A stretch of DNA of 64,000 nt from contig LLEY01000023.1 of NCBI GenBank assembly GCA_001414485.1, forward strand, positions 248,001-312,000. Direction: 5' to 3'. Position 1 is the stretch's first letter. The number at the start of each line of letters is the position of its first letter. The stretch is from Calycina herbarum (taxonomy: Eukaryota > Ascomycota > Leotiomycetes > Helotiales > Pezizellaceae). Shown piece after piece: positions 45,178 through 58,711 of the stretch. A model generated the notes under the pieces. The model saw only the letters and a program-made list of their open reading frames with translations, was not told the origin of the DNA and ran no database searches. The position numbers and the translations under genes were made by a program.

Positions 45178-48100
45178 ATTAATTCTAGCTAAAGCTCTTA
45201 TCTCTATTTGAAGCTACTTAGACTCCTTATCCGCCTTTAACATAGCACGAACTAGAAATACCCCCGCCGGCGACGGGGTACCCTCTTCCCCTCTTTCGAA
45301 CGCGGGGTCTAATACAACGATCCTCTAGAATACCAACGACTTAGAGGCACTTACAGAGGATGAAGTTAGGGTATAACTGTTGATAGAGGACCTATATATA
45401 AAGAGAGCCTAGCGCGCGGAAGTAGAAGGCTGAACAAGGATCGCGGCTATAGAAGAGAAAAAGTTATAGGCTGAGACTAAGGCCTTAGAGGCATAAACGT
45501 TAGTCTTAAGAGCGTAAGTAGCAGCAGCGACTAGGGACGCTTTAAGCCTCGAAGAAGCAGGTGAGATGCTATCCCTGTAAGACAAATCTATCTTAGATAA
45601 GCACCTAGGGGTTAACCTAAAGTATATCGCGTAGATCGTTAAAGGGATATTCTTAGTAATAGACCTTGCCTATATCTAAACAGGGAAAGGTCTACTAGTA
45701 GTAGCGAACGAGTAATCTTTTGAGGTAATAGGCGACTCCCTTACTATTAAAAAGAAGTAAGGAAAACAGTTAGACTTTAGGACAACGATGTTAATTTAGT
45801 AAGAATCGTAGATAATATACCTATTAATTATATACTAAATCTATAGAGAGACTCGCCTAGATTTAATAGTAGTAATAATAGCCTTCGAAAGGTTAATCTA
45901 CCTTGTCTAGAACATATAGAATCCGGCGATCTAGGTGATACTAATAGCCCTAGAACAGTACTAATACGTAATCTCTATCGGCGTTACGAATATAGAGGGC
46001 TGGGTAATCTTAGCGGAGCGAGAACACCGTTACCTAGTCTTTACTGTTATCTCTTCTGAAAGAAGCCTTGTATAAGGCCTCTTAAGAAAGAGAAGCTTCG
46101 ACGGAAGACCTATTATAATACCTAGTAAGGCTACAGAACTAGACAGAGTATGCTAAATGTAGAATTCGAATAGATGTAAGTATAGCGATAGATGTAAATT
46201 CGAGTATAAATACTAGACGGTAAGTTATAGAGAGGACTACCGGGTTACCTAGTGCTCCTAAACTTAAGCCCGTGGCTAAGATATCGTAGGGGACTGGGAA
46301 TGTTATTAGTTATTTGAAAAAACTATAGTATACTGTTCTCCTTACCCTTTACGTCTAAATACATACTTGCTATATAAAGTTATAGATACCTCGTACCTAC
46401 TTAGAGACTCGCCGTCTCTGCTAAAAAGGGATAGATAGGTACGTCTTCTTAAAGACTACCTAGTCTAAGGTAATCTATCGTTATATATCCTACTAAGTAG
46501 GTAATTAGACCCTGTTAGGTTAGACCCTGTTAGGTATTACCTTATGTTTCTATACTAAGACGAACAGAGATCTTCCTCTAGGCCGAGCCTATTAGGCAAC
46601 GTAATCGCAGGCATTTTAACCTTTGGATGTCGGATTAGCTACGAAGGCCCTGACTAGCTTATCCTCTTAAGGAATCTGCTATCTATTAAGGATGATCTAA
46701 ATATAATAAAGAGCAGGTTAGAGGCCGATTTAAAGCTCTATAGAGTACTGCTATACCCCCCTCTCCTGCCTTTTATATCCTCTCTACTAGGCGTAGTACC
46801 TAAGGGCGATGGTGGTTTCTGTATAATCTATAACCTCTCTACGCTAGTAGAGAGGTCTATAAACGATAGTATTCTAAAGGAATATAGAGGTATCGAGTAC
46901 CTATATTTCGACGCTGTCGTAGCAGCTATTCTTTAGGCAGGGCACGGCTGCTTTATTATAAAGAAGGATCTAAAAGACGTATTTAGAATTATCCTAGTAT
47001 CGTAGAAAGACTAGTAGCTATTAGGCTTTAACTAGGCAGGAGTATATTACCGAGAAACATGCCTTCTATTCGGTCTAGTAACAGCCCCTTTCCTGTTTAA
47101 TCTAGTAGCTGAAGCACTATATTAGATTCTTGAATTATACTTAGGCGTTGGCGTTAAGCTCTTACTATACTACTTAGATGACTTTATTTTCTTCTTTCGT
47201 ATAGGACTAGACCTTCAGGAGCGGGTAGCCTACTTCTACGGCTAGTATACGCTCTTAACCGACTTCCTAGGCGTCCTAAGGAATGAGAAGAAGGACTATA
47301 AGGGTTAGGTTATCACTATCCTCGGAATTAAGTATAATACTTATAAATTCATTGCGAAACTGTTGAGAGAGAAGCTAGCAAAAGCGCGATTCTTGACGTC
47401 TATTGTACTAGACCAAGGCTAGGCAACTCTCGACGAAATACAGTCCTTAGTAGGCTTTCTAAGCTTCTACTCAAACGTTGTTAAGCTAGGAAAGGTATTT
47501 ATACTATACTTATACGTTTTCCTAGTAAGCTACCTAATAAATATACCAAAGGCCTTAAGAAAGCGACTTAACCCAACTATTAAGAAAGACATCGAATAGT
47601 AGAACGAATTCCTCCCTCTATATAATAGTATATACTACTTTAATAGTAAAGCAAGAGTAGCGATTCAGCTCTTCACAGACGCCTCAATAGAAGGCATAGG
47701 GGGGTTCTACGTAGAGACCTCTAACATAGACTAGAAAAACTAGTATAACTCCCTTTAAAAAGAACAAGCCTTTATAGCTAAGGTTAAGCATAATATAAAC
47801 AATGTCTTTAATATTAATATCTTTAAGCTAGGAGCAATCGTCCTAGCTTTTAACCACTTCGTGAAACAGTAGCATAGAAAGAAAGTCATCATTTATATAA
47901 ACAGCTTAATCTCGTAAACAGGTCTCGAGAAGTCCTCGCTTAAGGGCGAAGCAAATACAGTTCTACGAAGGATTCTTCTACAAGTAGCTAAACACGATAT
48001 CGAGGTTATCCCTAGATAGATCGTAGGATAGGATAATACCCTAGCTAACGTAATTTCACGCTTTAATTCTAAGGAAATAGCTAACTAGTGCCCTTAATAG

Positions 48101-49293
48101 CAGGGGCCTTACTAATCTCTTCTCCTTTGCCTAAATAGCTACGATCATAAGGAACTAACTTATCCTTACTAAAACACTTCCTCTAGAACAGTCTCTTAAA
48201 AGAGATAAGAGATAACTATAAGTCTATTTAAACAACGTACAAGGACTACTATATCCTACAGACAAAAACAGCCTAGCCCGCCCAGCTAGAAACTCTAGGA
48301 GAGTTCGCGACCTTAAGAGCTATAGGAGGCCTTAGAGCTATAAAGGTTAAGCCAGATACAATTACAAGGAACTTATTAGCTCTCTGATCTGCCTACATCG
48401 ACAGGAGGCTAGACGAAGGCGTCTTTAATAGCCCTTAGCTAAAAAGAATTATTAGTAGTATATAGCGGACAACAATAAACACCCTAACTAAGCAAGCTTA
48501 ACCAATCACAATAGACATCCTCGAAAGGATCATAGAGCCGGCATTCGTAGGACTAACAGGTGCTAAGAGCCGTGAAAGCATCAACTTTAACATAGCCGCA
48601 AAAGTAGCCTTTATAGGATGTTTAAGAATAGGAGAGTTTATAGTAATAAACCTACAACTTTAAGAGGATCGCTTAACCTTTTCATCTACACGACTTACAA
48701 GAAGCAACGTTGCTATCGCTCCTAGTAGAGCATACATAACCCTTTGCCTAAAACAAAGCAAAGCCGATTATAATCACTAAGGGGTCGAAATAGTACTCGC
48801 ACACACTAACACCTCCACATACCCGGTTAAGGCACTTTGCAAGCTCCTAGTCGACTACCCTAGGAAGGGCAATACACCAGAGGAACGGGCGGCCGAGCCC
48901 CTGTTTACAACCTTAAAGGGGGAGCTAATATCATAGAATTAGATGATTACCCAGCTTCGAAACAGGATCAAGAAAGCTAGTATACAAACACCTATCAAAT
49001 TCTCCGGACATAGTTTTAGGAGAGGGGCAGCACAACATACATCAGACAACGGTCTTACCCATAAGGATATCCAGGACCTCGGCCGCTAGAAGAGTAACTC
49101 TTTTAAACAATACTTTAAAAGAAGCCTCCGCTCTCAGCTAGAGCTTAACATACGTTTTCTACAAAGAACCGAGATACACGACCTCGATCAGTCCCAACTA
49201 CAAGGGCTTTGATTAAACCCAGATTACAAGGGCTCGGATTAGGCCTGAATTACACATACAAGTGTAGATTCTACCTCAGCACGCTTTAGTATA

Positions 49294-49473
49294 GCACACA
49301 AATACTCGCTCCTGATTCGTCGAAGGCTTTGCGAATAGCCTTAGGAGCGAGCGTTTAAGAGCGTGCAAGGGTATAATACAATATACTTATCCAGGTCTTA
49401 TTTATAGCGCGATTGGGGGCTAACTATGTTAGCCCTAGGGGCATTATATATAACGAATACTTACATAAATAAG
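49294..49473 (+). repeat. Split direct repeat B1
   Basis: 180 bp, nearly identical to B2 at 49822-50001. It holds a strong hairpin (CTCGCTCCTGA paired with TTAGGAGCGAG) and directly abuts A2, the junction expected from a circular intermediate. Confidence 0.85.
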
Positions 49474-49598
49474 TTGTTTTTATAGAGTGGTAGAAGCTTA
49501 CGTAAGCATCAGCTTTCCTTAGGCAGCACATAAGCAAGGGAAAGTCTATACCTTAGCTATAGCATCACCCATTCCAAAAACAACGGTTTTTACGATTT
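49474..49598 (+). repeat. Split direct repeat A2
   Basis: 125-bp copy of A1, starting at the base after B1. Followed by a 223-bp unique spacer before B2. Confidence 0.85.
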
Positions 49599-49821
49599 CC
49601 ATCCCTCCCACCTTATAATTAACCTGAGCAGGGGACCGAATAGGATATGGAGAGCCTTAGGATCTAGCAGAGCGGGAGCTGGTAGCTCTAGACGCTGATA
49701 GGAGGATACAAGGCTTATTTACCAGGGTTTGTTATGATTTATTTACATCCTACCGTATCCGGCAGGTAACGCTCTATGGATTAGCTTTTGTAAATATATC
49801 ACTATTGCTCCTTACAGAGCG

Positions 49822-50001
49822 GCACATAAATACTCGCTCCTGATTCGTCGAAGGCTTTGCGAATAGCCTCAGGAGCGAGCGTTTGAGAGCGTGCAGGGGC
49901 ATAATAAAATATACTTATCCAGGTCTTATTTACAGCGCGATTGGGGGCTAACCGTGTTAGCCCCAGGGGCATTATATGTGACGAACACTTACACAAATAA
50001 G
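49822..50001 (+). repeat. Split direct repeat B2
   Basis: 180-bp copy of B1 forming the right end of the element, ending in ACACAAATAAG. The hairpin is perfect here: CTCGCTCCTGA with TCAGGAGCGAG. Confidence 0.85.
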
Positions 50002-51228
50002 ATGCCTGTGATGCGTCCGTTTGCAGTCACGTGACACATTCGTTTGATATCGAAGGTGAAGTGAATAGTAGTAGATATTTGTCTTGAATTTTTCTAGCCT
50101 TCACCTTCACTTCTCTACAACAACAAGAACAACAACAGCAACAACAGCAACAACAGAACGTAAGCCTCCCTTTTTAAAACCCTAACTATATGAAAAGGCG
50201 TTACAGGCCGTAAACTAACAATTACGGACTGTAGAATAGAGAATATATATACCACCGCCGCCGCCGCCGCCGCCACCACCGCCCGCGCTGCTGCTGCTGC
50301 TGCTACTTATACAGCTTCTCTACCGTTCCCTGCCCTGCCCGCCCTCCCTCACCGGCCTTCACAGACTATGATCTCTCTTACGGGGCTGGTTACGGTCCGT
50401 TCTACTACCTTACGGCCCGGCCGTATAATATCTACTGCCCAGCCTACTAACCTGGAGGCTTTACTTAGTCAATTAACCGGCTAAGTAAACACCCCTAGGT
50501 GTATACACTATACGGGTGGGTCTAGAGCGTAGAGTATATATGTGTCGGTGCCTAGCTTCTTTAGGCAAAGCTGTGCTAACTACTATTATAGTAGTAAAGG
50601 ACGCTGCTGCTCCCTCTATAAGTGAACTCTCCTACCTATTATAGACCGTAGCTGACTATTACAGATAGGACTAGCTAATATCGCGTCCGCTACTCGTGTT
50701 GCTGCTGCTGCCGCTGCTGCTATAGCTGCTCCTACTCCCGCCGCCGTAGCCTAGGTCGCTCCTTACAACCCTCTCCGCCGCTCTAGTGCTGGTTCTAGTA
50801 CGGGTTCTGGTACTGTCCGCTCTAGTACTGCCTATAAGTTAGATTTACAGCTTGTGAAAAGATCTTACTAATATAAAATAGCACAGCGCACCAGCCGTGT
50901 CCGTAAGGCGCCTCTCTTAGCCTCTCAGAGAGCACGTCGTTTCGCGGAGCTCTATAGGGGGCTAGCGGCTCTTTACGAAGAGGAGGCGAGGGTACTGGAG
51001 GATAAGGAAGAGGAAGAAGGAGAGGAAGAGGAGGAGGAGGAAGAGGAGGAGAAGAGAGAGGAGGAGGAGGAAGAGGGAGGGGAGGAGGGGGAGGACAGCT
51101 AGTCTACTATAGAGTTGTAAATCCTTTTCAAGGTCCGTTTACAAGTGTAATAATAGTTAGCGATGGGTTTTTTAGTCTATAAATCCTATCTAAGGTCCTA
51201 TTTACAGGTGTAATAAAAGAATACTATA
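50002..51228. other. Low-complexity, RIP-affected region between retroelements
   Basis: It contains simple-sequence tracts: CAACAACAG (50120-50160), CCG (50255-50285), GCT (50288-50310, 50690-50725) and GAGGAGGAG (50985-51100). Remnants of a Cys-rich motif (CANYYYSSKGRCCS at about 50560-50620) suggest a transposon-borne gene. A 40-bp unit, like AAATCCTTTTCAAGGTCCGT, is repeated at 51118 and 51180. No intact gene. Confidence 0.5.
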
Positions 51229-51233
51229 AGATT

Positions 51234-51465
51234 TGTTACGGCGCTGGTCCGTAACACGTGATTCTCGGTCCTACACGTGACCGTCAGAGCCGCAACGCTT
51301 GGACGGATTTATAACGAGATTAAAGGCTCTTTATAGTTAGCAGGAATACCCCTTTTTCGTAGAGTATATATTCTACATTCCCTTGTTCTTAGAACTATAG
51401 CTTTAAATTCTCGAATATATATATATATACTCTTATACCTTTACCTTTAGATATAGATCGTGATA
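51234..51465 (+). repeat. 5' LTR of outer Gypsy element
   Basis: 232 bp, starts TGTTACGGCGCTGG and ends GATCGTGATA. It contains the CACGTGAC... segments shared with the 3' LTR. TSD AGATT just before it. Confidence 0.9.
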
Positions 51466-53463
51466 TTATTTAAAGCTTAACCCTTTTTACTCTCTACAAA
51501 GGATTATAATATCGACTGGATTCTACGCTTATAATAGCTAGAAGATCTTATACTTATAAAAGTGTGATTATAACTCTCCTCCTCCGTCTATAACAGCCTC
51601 TCTTCCTATAAACGGATCCCTTAAGCATCTCTACGTCTATAACGACTCATCTCCTCGAAAGACACGCCTATAATAGCCTATATAACCTTTTTTTATAACC
51701 TCTCTCTACCTTCTTCTCCTTCCTTTCCGATAATATAATAGCCGACACTCGAAGTAGTCGTAGTAGAAAAGGGAAGACACCTACTAGCTCGTCTCGAACC
51801 GAGCCTTAACAACCAGATAACACCCCTGGAGTCGCCCCTCCCTCGCCTACCTCCCCTACGATAAGCGAGCCTCCTATAGACGAAAACGTTCGTTTACAGG
51901 CTAAAATCCTCTCTTTACGTACGCAACTCTACTAAACCCCGTTACCTATAAACTACTCTAACAACCCTCTCCTAAGCCGCGAGTATACGCAAGCCCTCCG
52001 AGAGGTTACTACTAACTCCTCCTATTCCCGATTTAGTTCCGACAATTCTACTCGTAAGTTCTAAGATAGTAAGAAACTCAAGGACAGCATCTCCCTATTA
52101 TATAAGGCCTGGCGGATTATCCTAGCTAGTAAAATAAGAAAGAACCTCTTTAAGAACGAATAAGACAAACTTACCTTCGTCTTTATAGCTACTTCTAGCG
52201 TAGTATAAGAGCACCTAGAACCACAGATAGATTTCGGTTCCCCTACCTTATTTATAGACGTTATAGATATACTTACATATCTAGATACCTTGTTCGTAGA
52301 CAGTAACGAAGCCGTAGAGGCCTGTAAGGTCTTCCGTAAACTCTTAATATAAGAGGACGAGACTTTTACTATGTTTAAAGTAACCTTCTTAAGCCTTACA
52401 ACTAAGGCTTATATCCCGTCAAGTAAGTGGTCTAAAGATTTATACTAGAAGCTTACGCCAGCTCTCTAAGTAAGCATCTCGCTAGTCCGAATCACTCTAG
52501 CAACCTTTAACTAGTTATATAACCACTGTTACTCTGTCTATTAAGACAGGGTAACTATCAAAGAACGCCTCACAGCTCGCTATAACCGCCGCCTACCTAC
52601 AAGAGGTTTCCCTACCGGCTACGGATCAACTTACCAACTTCCGGCTCCACGTGCTACTATTAGTTATCCGCTAACCCAAAGCCCGGTCCGTTACTCTCCA
52701 GTTATAGACCGTAAGACTCCTTTGCCCACTCATAAGAGTACGACTCCTGTCTAGGATATAGCAGACGTTATCTGTTACAATTGCAATAAACCTAGGCACT
52801 ACGCTAGTAAATGCCCTCTCCCTCGAAAACCCTCCACAGCTATTAAGCTATTAGAAGACGCTGAAGACTCGCTTACGGACTCCTACGGACTACAAGCGTC
52901 TAGAGAAGAATCGGCTGACGAGGAACTCGTCTATAAGGACTCGGGAAAAGAACAGCTCTAAAGCAAGTCTCCTCTTTAGAGCAAAACAAACTTAGATCTC
53001 AACCTCTTAATCTAAGTTATATAATAGATAGAAAGGCTTTTATAACTATATATACTTTAATTAAGAATAGATATACTTTTAATACTACTAGACTTATTAA
53101 TACTAAAGCAAATAGATAGCTATTTATTAACACAGCTTTAGCCGACTAGTTAAGTTAACATTATAGACAGGCTACAGAAAAGCTATTATATATAATATCA
53201 ATTACAGGGTTTAATAGATATAAAGGACTAGCGATTACTCACGTTATTCGCTTAACGCTAAGTATCGACAGACGACAGTTTACTAATACGCCCTTCCTAA
53301 TTACTAATATTAGCAGATACGATATTATTATCAGCTGTTAATAGCTTATAGACGTAAACGTAAAGTTAGTAGTCTATAGCCGTAAGATTAAATAGCTAGA
53401 ATCCCTTCCCCTAGTTTATCGATTCGATTACTTAGTACTTATTACTAGGGAATCGATAACCAT

Positions 53464-53704
53464 TGTCAGGACTTGTAGCAAATGCTGATGAATTGAACTA
53501 CAGAGTTGTCTATGTATAAGAAGATTCGATTGTCCTTTCTAAGTCAGAGTCCTTGCTAACTTATATACTCAGTTAGCTCTTTCTAGAGGTTTCTGCCAAG
53601 GGTACTCTCGAAGGTTCTGTTACGTCCATGCGTTGCTAAGCGAGGTCACGTGAATGCGTCGCTAGAGTACTCCGAGACTTATTCCACGGGTGTAACCCTT
53701 GACA
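53464..53704 (-). repeat. LTR of nested element (3' on its strand)
   Basis: 241 bp; on the minus strand it begins TGTCAAGGGTTACACCC and ends TCCTGACA. Confidence 0.9.
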
Positions 53705-56700
53705 TTACCCCCCTTCCTGCTCTTGAAGGTAGGTGTCTAGGGCTACTATGTTCTCTAACTTAGTAGCAGGTTCCTATGTTAGGTTTACGTATCCTGTCTA
53801 TTTAACCTTATACTCGAGTCGAGTACGAGAGCCTTTCCCTAGGAGCTTCTTTTGCCGTTGACCTAGTATTCTTTTAACTTGCTATTCTATAGTATTGTCT
53901 ACTAATATTATAGGTAGTTGATCATCGTCTGTAATTTGACTAGGCAGCGGGTCTGTAGCTGCTAGCCTTAATAAGTCTATATTAAAGACATTATAGATAC
54001 TAGGCGGGGTGTCTAGCCTATATATAGATAGGCTAATAACCTCGATAACTGTAAACTTAGCGGATCGAGCGTCTAGTTTCTTACTAGCCCTGTCTGTCTG
54101 TATATTCCGTAAGCTTAAGTAAACCTTGTCTCTAACCTTATACGTAGGAGCGGTATTCTATAAACGATTTGCTTAAGTCTCCTAGTCTTGTTATGTCTTT
54201 GCTATTGATGATTGTGCCTATTCTATAATAGCCTTAATCTTTGCTACTATTACTTCGCCCTTTTGAATTAGTGTTTTTGTATTTATAGGTGCTACTACGT
54301 CTGTTAAGGGGTCGATAGTCTGTAACAGATAGCCGTGGCTGAGTTAGAAGAGGCTTACACCCGTTGATGTTGAATCCCGTCTATTAAAAGCTAGCTGTAC
54401 TACTGGCAGCCAGTCGGCCTAGTCGTCCTAAGCTATATTAATCCACTGCTGTAGAAGCGTCTCGACTTTAGCATTTGCCTGTTCCGTTGACCCGTCAGTT
54501 TGTAGATAGAAGGCTGTAGAGATCCGTCGTTTAATCTATAAGAAGTTATAAAGCGTCTTCTATGCTTGTCTAATGAATTGCGGGCCCCTATTAGACACTA
54601 TTGCTCTTAGTAGTCTATGTAAGCTATAGTGTGTAGTAATAAATAAGCGAGCAAATTCCTCTGATAATATAGTCGAGTTATAGGCTGTAAGGAGCACCCC
54701 TTTGCCTAAACGGTCTGTGAACACTGCTATTATATTAGAGCCTTTACTTATAGGTAGTGGTCTAATAAAGTCGACAGAGATCTCCTGCCATTACTGCTTA
54801 GGAATTAGTAATAGACGAAGCAGGCCTTGTTTACGATCCCTCTAGACCTTAGTACGTCTGCAAACTCTATAGTTATAGACAAACTACTTAACTATAGTCT
54901 GTAGGTTTGGCTAGAAGAACTCCTTTAAGACTATTACAATTGTCCCGTTCTTGCTAGGATGGCCCGTAAGTGTAGAATTATAGAGTTCCTGTATAATTAC
55001 GGTCCGTAGCGGCTTATAGTCGGGGACCTATAGTCTGCCTCTAAACTGTAAATCACCGTTCTTATTAACTGAGCAGTTAGAGATAGAGACTTTGACTAGA
55101 GAAGCGAGGTCTGCTGGAAACACTCTATCTCCTTAGTAGACGGTGTCTATAAGACGCCTGAAGTCCTTGTCCTATACCTTTCCCTCTTCTTAGAGGTTCT
55201 GTAGTTGGTCTGTAAATGCTTACTATGTCGCTACGTCGCTTACTTAATTCCTCCCGTTTACTAACACTGGTGCTAGCTGTATAGTATTTCCTTGAATCAT
55301 TCCGTCTAGAATCAATTGTACTATCCTATAATTAAGGCGTTCATCTCCCTCCTCTAGGAGGTCCTGGTCCCTCCTTATTAGTATATCTGGCAGTCCTCCC
55401 TCTTTACCTAGGCGGTATTAGATAATTAGGTTAAACTTGCTAAGTATTAACTGCTACTGTATTTGTCTTTTAGATAGTTTATAGACTGTTGTAAAGTACT
55501 TAAGATTCTTATAATCTGTAAGTACTGTAAACTGCCTAACACTTTTTAACTCTGCTTCTTATTCCTTAAGGCAACGAATAATAGCTAACAACTCCTTATT
55601 ATATATTAGGTAATTGTATTTAGTAGGTACGTGTTTCTTTAAGAAGAAGGCTACGGGCTGTAAGACGTTATTCTTTACTTAAGAGAGCACGCCTCCTAAG
55701 TAATATCTAGAGGAGTCTGTCTCTAGGACCGTCTCATGATCTGGGTTAAACTAAGCCAGTACTAGGGCCTTTGTAAAGGCCTGCTTTAACTGTTCGAAGG
55801 CTCTATTCGCTTCGTCTGTCTATTAGAAGGATATATCCTTTTTAATAAGACTATAGAGAGGAGCTGTAATCTGTGAAAAGTTCTTAATAAACCGTTGATA
55901 GAAATTCGCAAATCCTAGGAAGCTAAGGACGCCTTTTACTGTTATTAGTGCTTTCTAATCTATAATAGCCTATATTTTAGCTGGGTCTATCTATAAACCT
56001 TTCCCTACTTCTATAATAAACCTAAGGTACTTTGTAGACTATACTTTAAATTCGTACTTATTAATATTAAGCTATAGCCTAGCATCTTAAAGCCTTTATA
56101 TTACTTTATAGACATGCTCGTAGTACTGGTTACAGGTGCTGTCTATAAAGACTAAGACATCGTCGATATATACTAAGACAAAGTCGTCTAAGAACTCTTG
56201 AAGCATATAATTAATATACTGCTGGAAAGTGCTAGGAGTATTCGTAAGCCTAAAAGAGGTAACAAGCTATTTAAAAAGCCTAAAGCGTGTCTAGAAAGCC
56301 GTTTTCTACTTATCTCCCTCCTTAATCCGTATCTTATAAAAGGTAGTAATAATATCTATTTTTATAAACTACTTAGCTTTCCTAATCTAGTTAAGTGTCT
56401 CTTAGATTAAAAGCAAAGGGTAGCGGTCCTTACAGGTTAACTTATTTAGTGCTTAGTAGTTGTAACAGAACCGTAGACCCTCTCCTAGCTTCCGTATAAA
56501 GAGTACTAGCGTAGCTGCTAGAGAGTTGCTTACTTAAATGAATTCCTTATCTAGTAACTCTGTTAAGGTTTTATAGAGTACTAACAGCTCGTCTCGTAAC
56601 ATGTTATAGAGTGGCCCCTAGGGGACTGTTTCTTCTAATCCGTTTTCGGTCTATAAGAGCTTAATACTATAATCAATTCCTTTATAATATACTAGTAACT

Positions 56701-58509
56701 TATTTGCTTCCTTCTTATCGAATACTAGATAGAATTCTAGGCTAATCTAGCTAGGTAGCTTCGTCTATAGGTCTGTATACTTCTTTTCCGCTAATACTTT
56801 TGTAATATCTATAAGGCTTACTATAAAGACCTATAGCTTCTGTTTTTAATCTGTAAGAAAGTGGAAGACGGCCGCGCTTACTTACTTATAGAAGTAAGAC
56901 TTTTCTAGCTTACTATAAACTTCTAACCTAGAGTCTTAGAAGAGTAAGCATCCCTTAGCAGCGTTAAGTAAAGCTCGCTCTCTCTTTAACTAAGATTTTC
57001 CTAGAATCATTTTATAGCTCTCGATCTTAGGAACTATGTAAGCATAAACCCGTTTCTACTAGTAGCCTCTAATATCTATGCTAAAAGATACTACTTAGGA
57101 TACAGCATCCTCTAATACTCCTTCTACTAACTATAAATGCCTTAGTATAATTTATACATAAGAGAGCTAATAACAATAGACAAAACAGTCTAAAACAATT
57201 CTATAGACTAAACACCCTAAATCCACTAAGGCTTATAAAGTAGCTACCCTATTTACTAAAGCTGATATAAGAAGAGGTTTTTCGTCTATATATTCCTACT
57301 TAAAATGTCTCTAAGTGTCTATTACTAACAACTCCCTTCGTCGCCCCTGCCTACGCTTTCTAACAGGAGCTACTAGTTTTCCGAATCCGAGGAGACATTA
57401 CTGTCTTCTTCTTCTAATTCTAGTACTACTTCCTTAACCTCTACCTTCTGTTTATAGACCGAATCCGCTGTTATAGGTCGCCTTAGTAGTCTGTATAGAC
57501 ATTCTTAAACAAAATAACCAGTAGCTCTATAGCGAAGACAGCGACTAGTATAAGCACGGTTACTTCGTTCTTCCTAGGACATCTATTTAGCACGCTTAGT
57601 ACTAGTTGTTAAGACTTTAGCAGGTGCCGGTTCCTAATCCATGCCCTCTACGGATGCCTTATAGGTAACTTTCAGTCTGTTAGCGATATTACCACTTATT
57701 ACCTACTATATAGTATCCGTCGAGCGTTTCTAAGAGGTCTATGGTATTTCTAGGAGAGTCTAGGCCCTGGATCTTGATATTCGAGCTTTATAAGCCTTTA
57801 AGCAGTTATCCGTTTCTTTAATAATAGAGTAGTAAGACTCGAAGTTAGGTTAAGAAGGAACTATAATCATTGCCTTAACTAACTCGTTACTAAGGATTCG
57901 GTTAAGAGACACCTTCTTTACGTTGTCTAGCTAAGATCCTCCTCTAGACTCTATAAGCAGGGCTTACTATTCTATAAAGACCTCTAAGAATAGTCTTAAG
58001 CCTTAGCGGAAGGATTCTAGCTTTCGTTATACTCTTTCCTTAGCCTACAGGTCTCTAAATATAAACTCTACTCGACTTAAGAAATCACTGCCATTGGCTA
58101 GCTCTAGCTTGCCCTGTTCCTGTACCTATGCTTCTATTCTACGGAGCGCCTTACCCTATAAGGATCTGTTAAGTACCTAAAACTTAACGTATTTAGTATA
58201 TTTATAGTAGTCGACTTCGATTTTAGCTCGTGCTTGTTATAACTAAGCTTCTAGCTTATCCGAGTCTCCGTAGAATTCCAGTAGCAGAGGAAGAGATTTC
58301 CCAGGTTTATTATCGTTGTAGACCATCTATAAGCGAGCTTCCTTATCCTTCTTTTACTTATTCGTAATCCGTAGACGATCGTCCTCTTAGGTAGATGTTA
58401 ACTGATTCTACTGCTCTTAAACATACTATAGGAACTAGGCGGGTAGCTGATTCAGTATACCGCCTTCTTGTGGTTCTCCTATTGTCCGTGAGTTTTGTAA
58501 ATGCTGTGA

Positions 58510-58690
58510 AATGGCCTGTAAGTTCTAGTGTTGCTATAAAGGCCTGATATGTTCTAGTATTGCTAAAATGGCCCGATGTGTTCCAGTGTTGCCGTAAAGG
58601 CCCTTAAGTTCCAGTATTGCCAAAATGGCCCAATGTGTTCCAGTGTTGCCGTAAAGGCCCTTGAGTTCCAGTGTCGCCAAAATGGCCCGT
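58510..58690 (-). repeat. Tandem repeats in Gag-like start of nested element
   Basis: Units of about 57 bp, each made of two similar halves (GTTCCAGTGTTGCCGTAAAG and GTTCCAGTATTGCCAAAATG), repeat about three times. In the minus-strand frame this gives alternating HIGPFWQYWN and LRAFTATLE blocks. Confidence 0.75.
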
Positions 58691-58711
58691 TGTTTTTTGA
58701 ATCGAATCTAA

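Larger units (their letters stand above)
45053..50001 (+). mobile_element. DIRS-order tyrosine-recombinase retrotransposon (PAT/Ngaro-like), RIP-dead
   Basis: 4,949 bp bounded by split direct repeats in the order A1 - coding - B1 - A2 - B2. Reading through RIP-type stops on the plus strand there are a Gag-like part with a C/H zinc-finger remnant (NSNRCKYSDRCKF, about 46155-46195) and reverse transcriptase (YLDD at 47168-47185, PFLFNLVAEAL). Next come RNase H (FTDASIEGIGG) and a tyrosine recombinase. The recombinase is shown by GHSFRRGAAQ at about 49008 and LGR-KSNSFKQYF at about 49078, with the R-H-R-Y-type core. No integrase and no LTR of retrovirus type is present. Many TAG codons stand where Trp or Gln is expected, so the copy is inactive. 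Confidence 0.85.

Noticed and set aside
50255..50725. CRISPR-like or coding trinucleotide array (CCG, GCT repeats)
   Set aside because: These are simple-sequence tracts within RIP-affected DNA of a eukaryote; there are no spacers or conserved repeats.
58510..58690. Repeats here as a CRISPR or independent satellite
   Set aside because: They lie in frame at the start of the Gag-like region of the nested retroelement and are explained by it.
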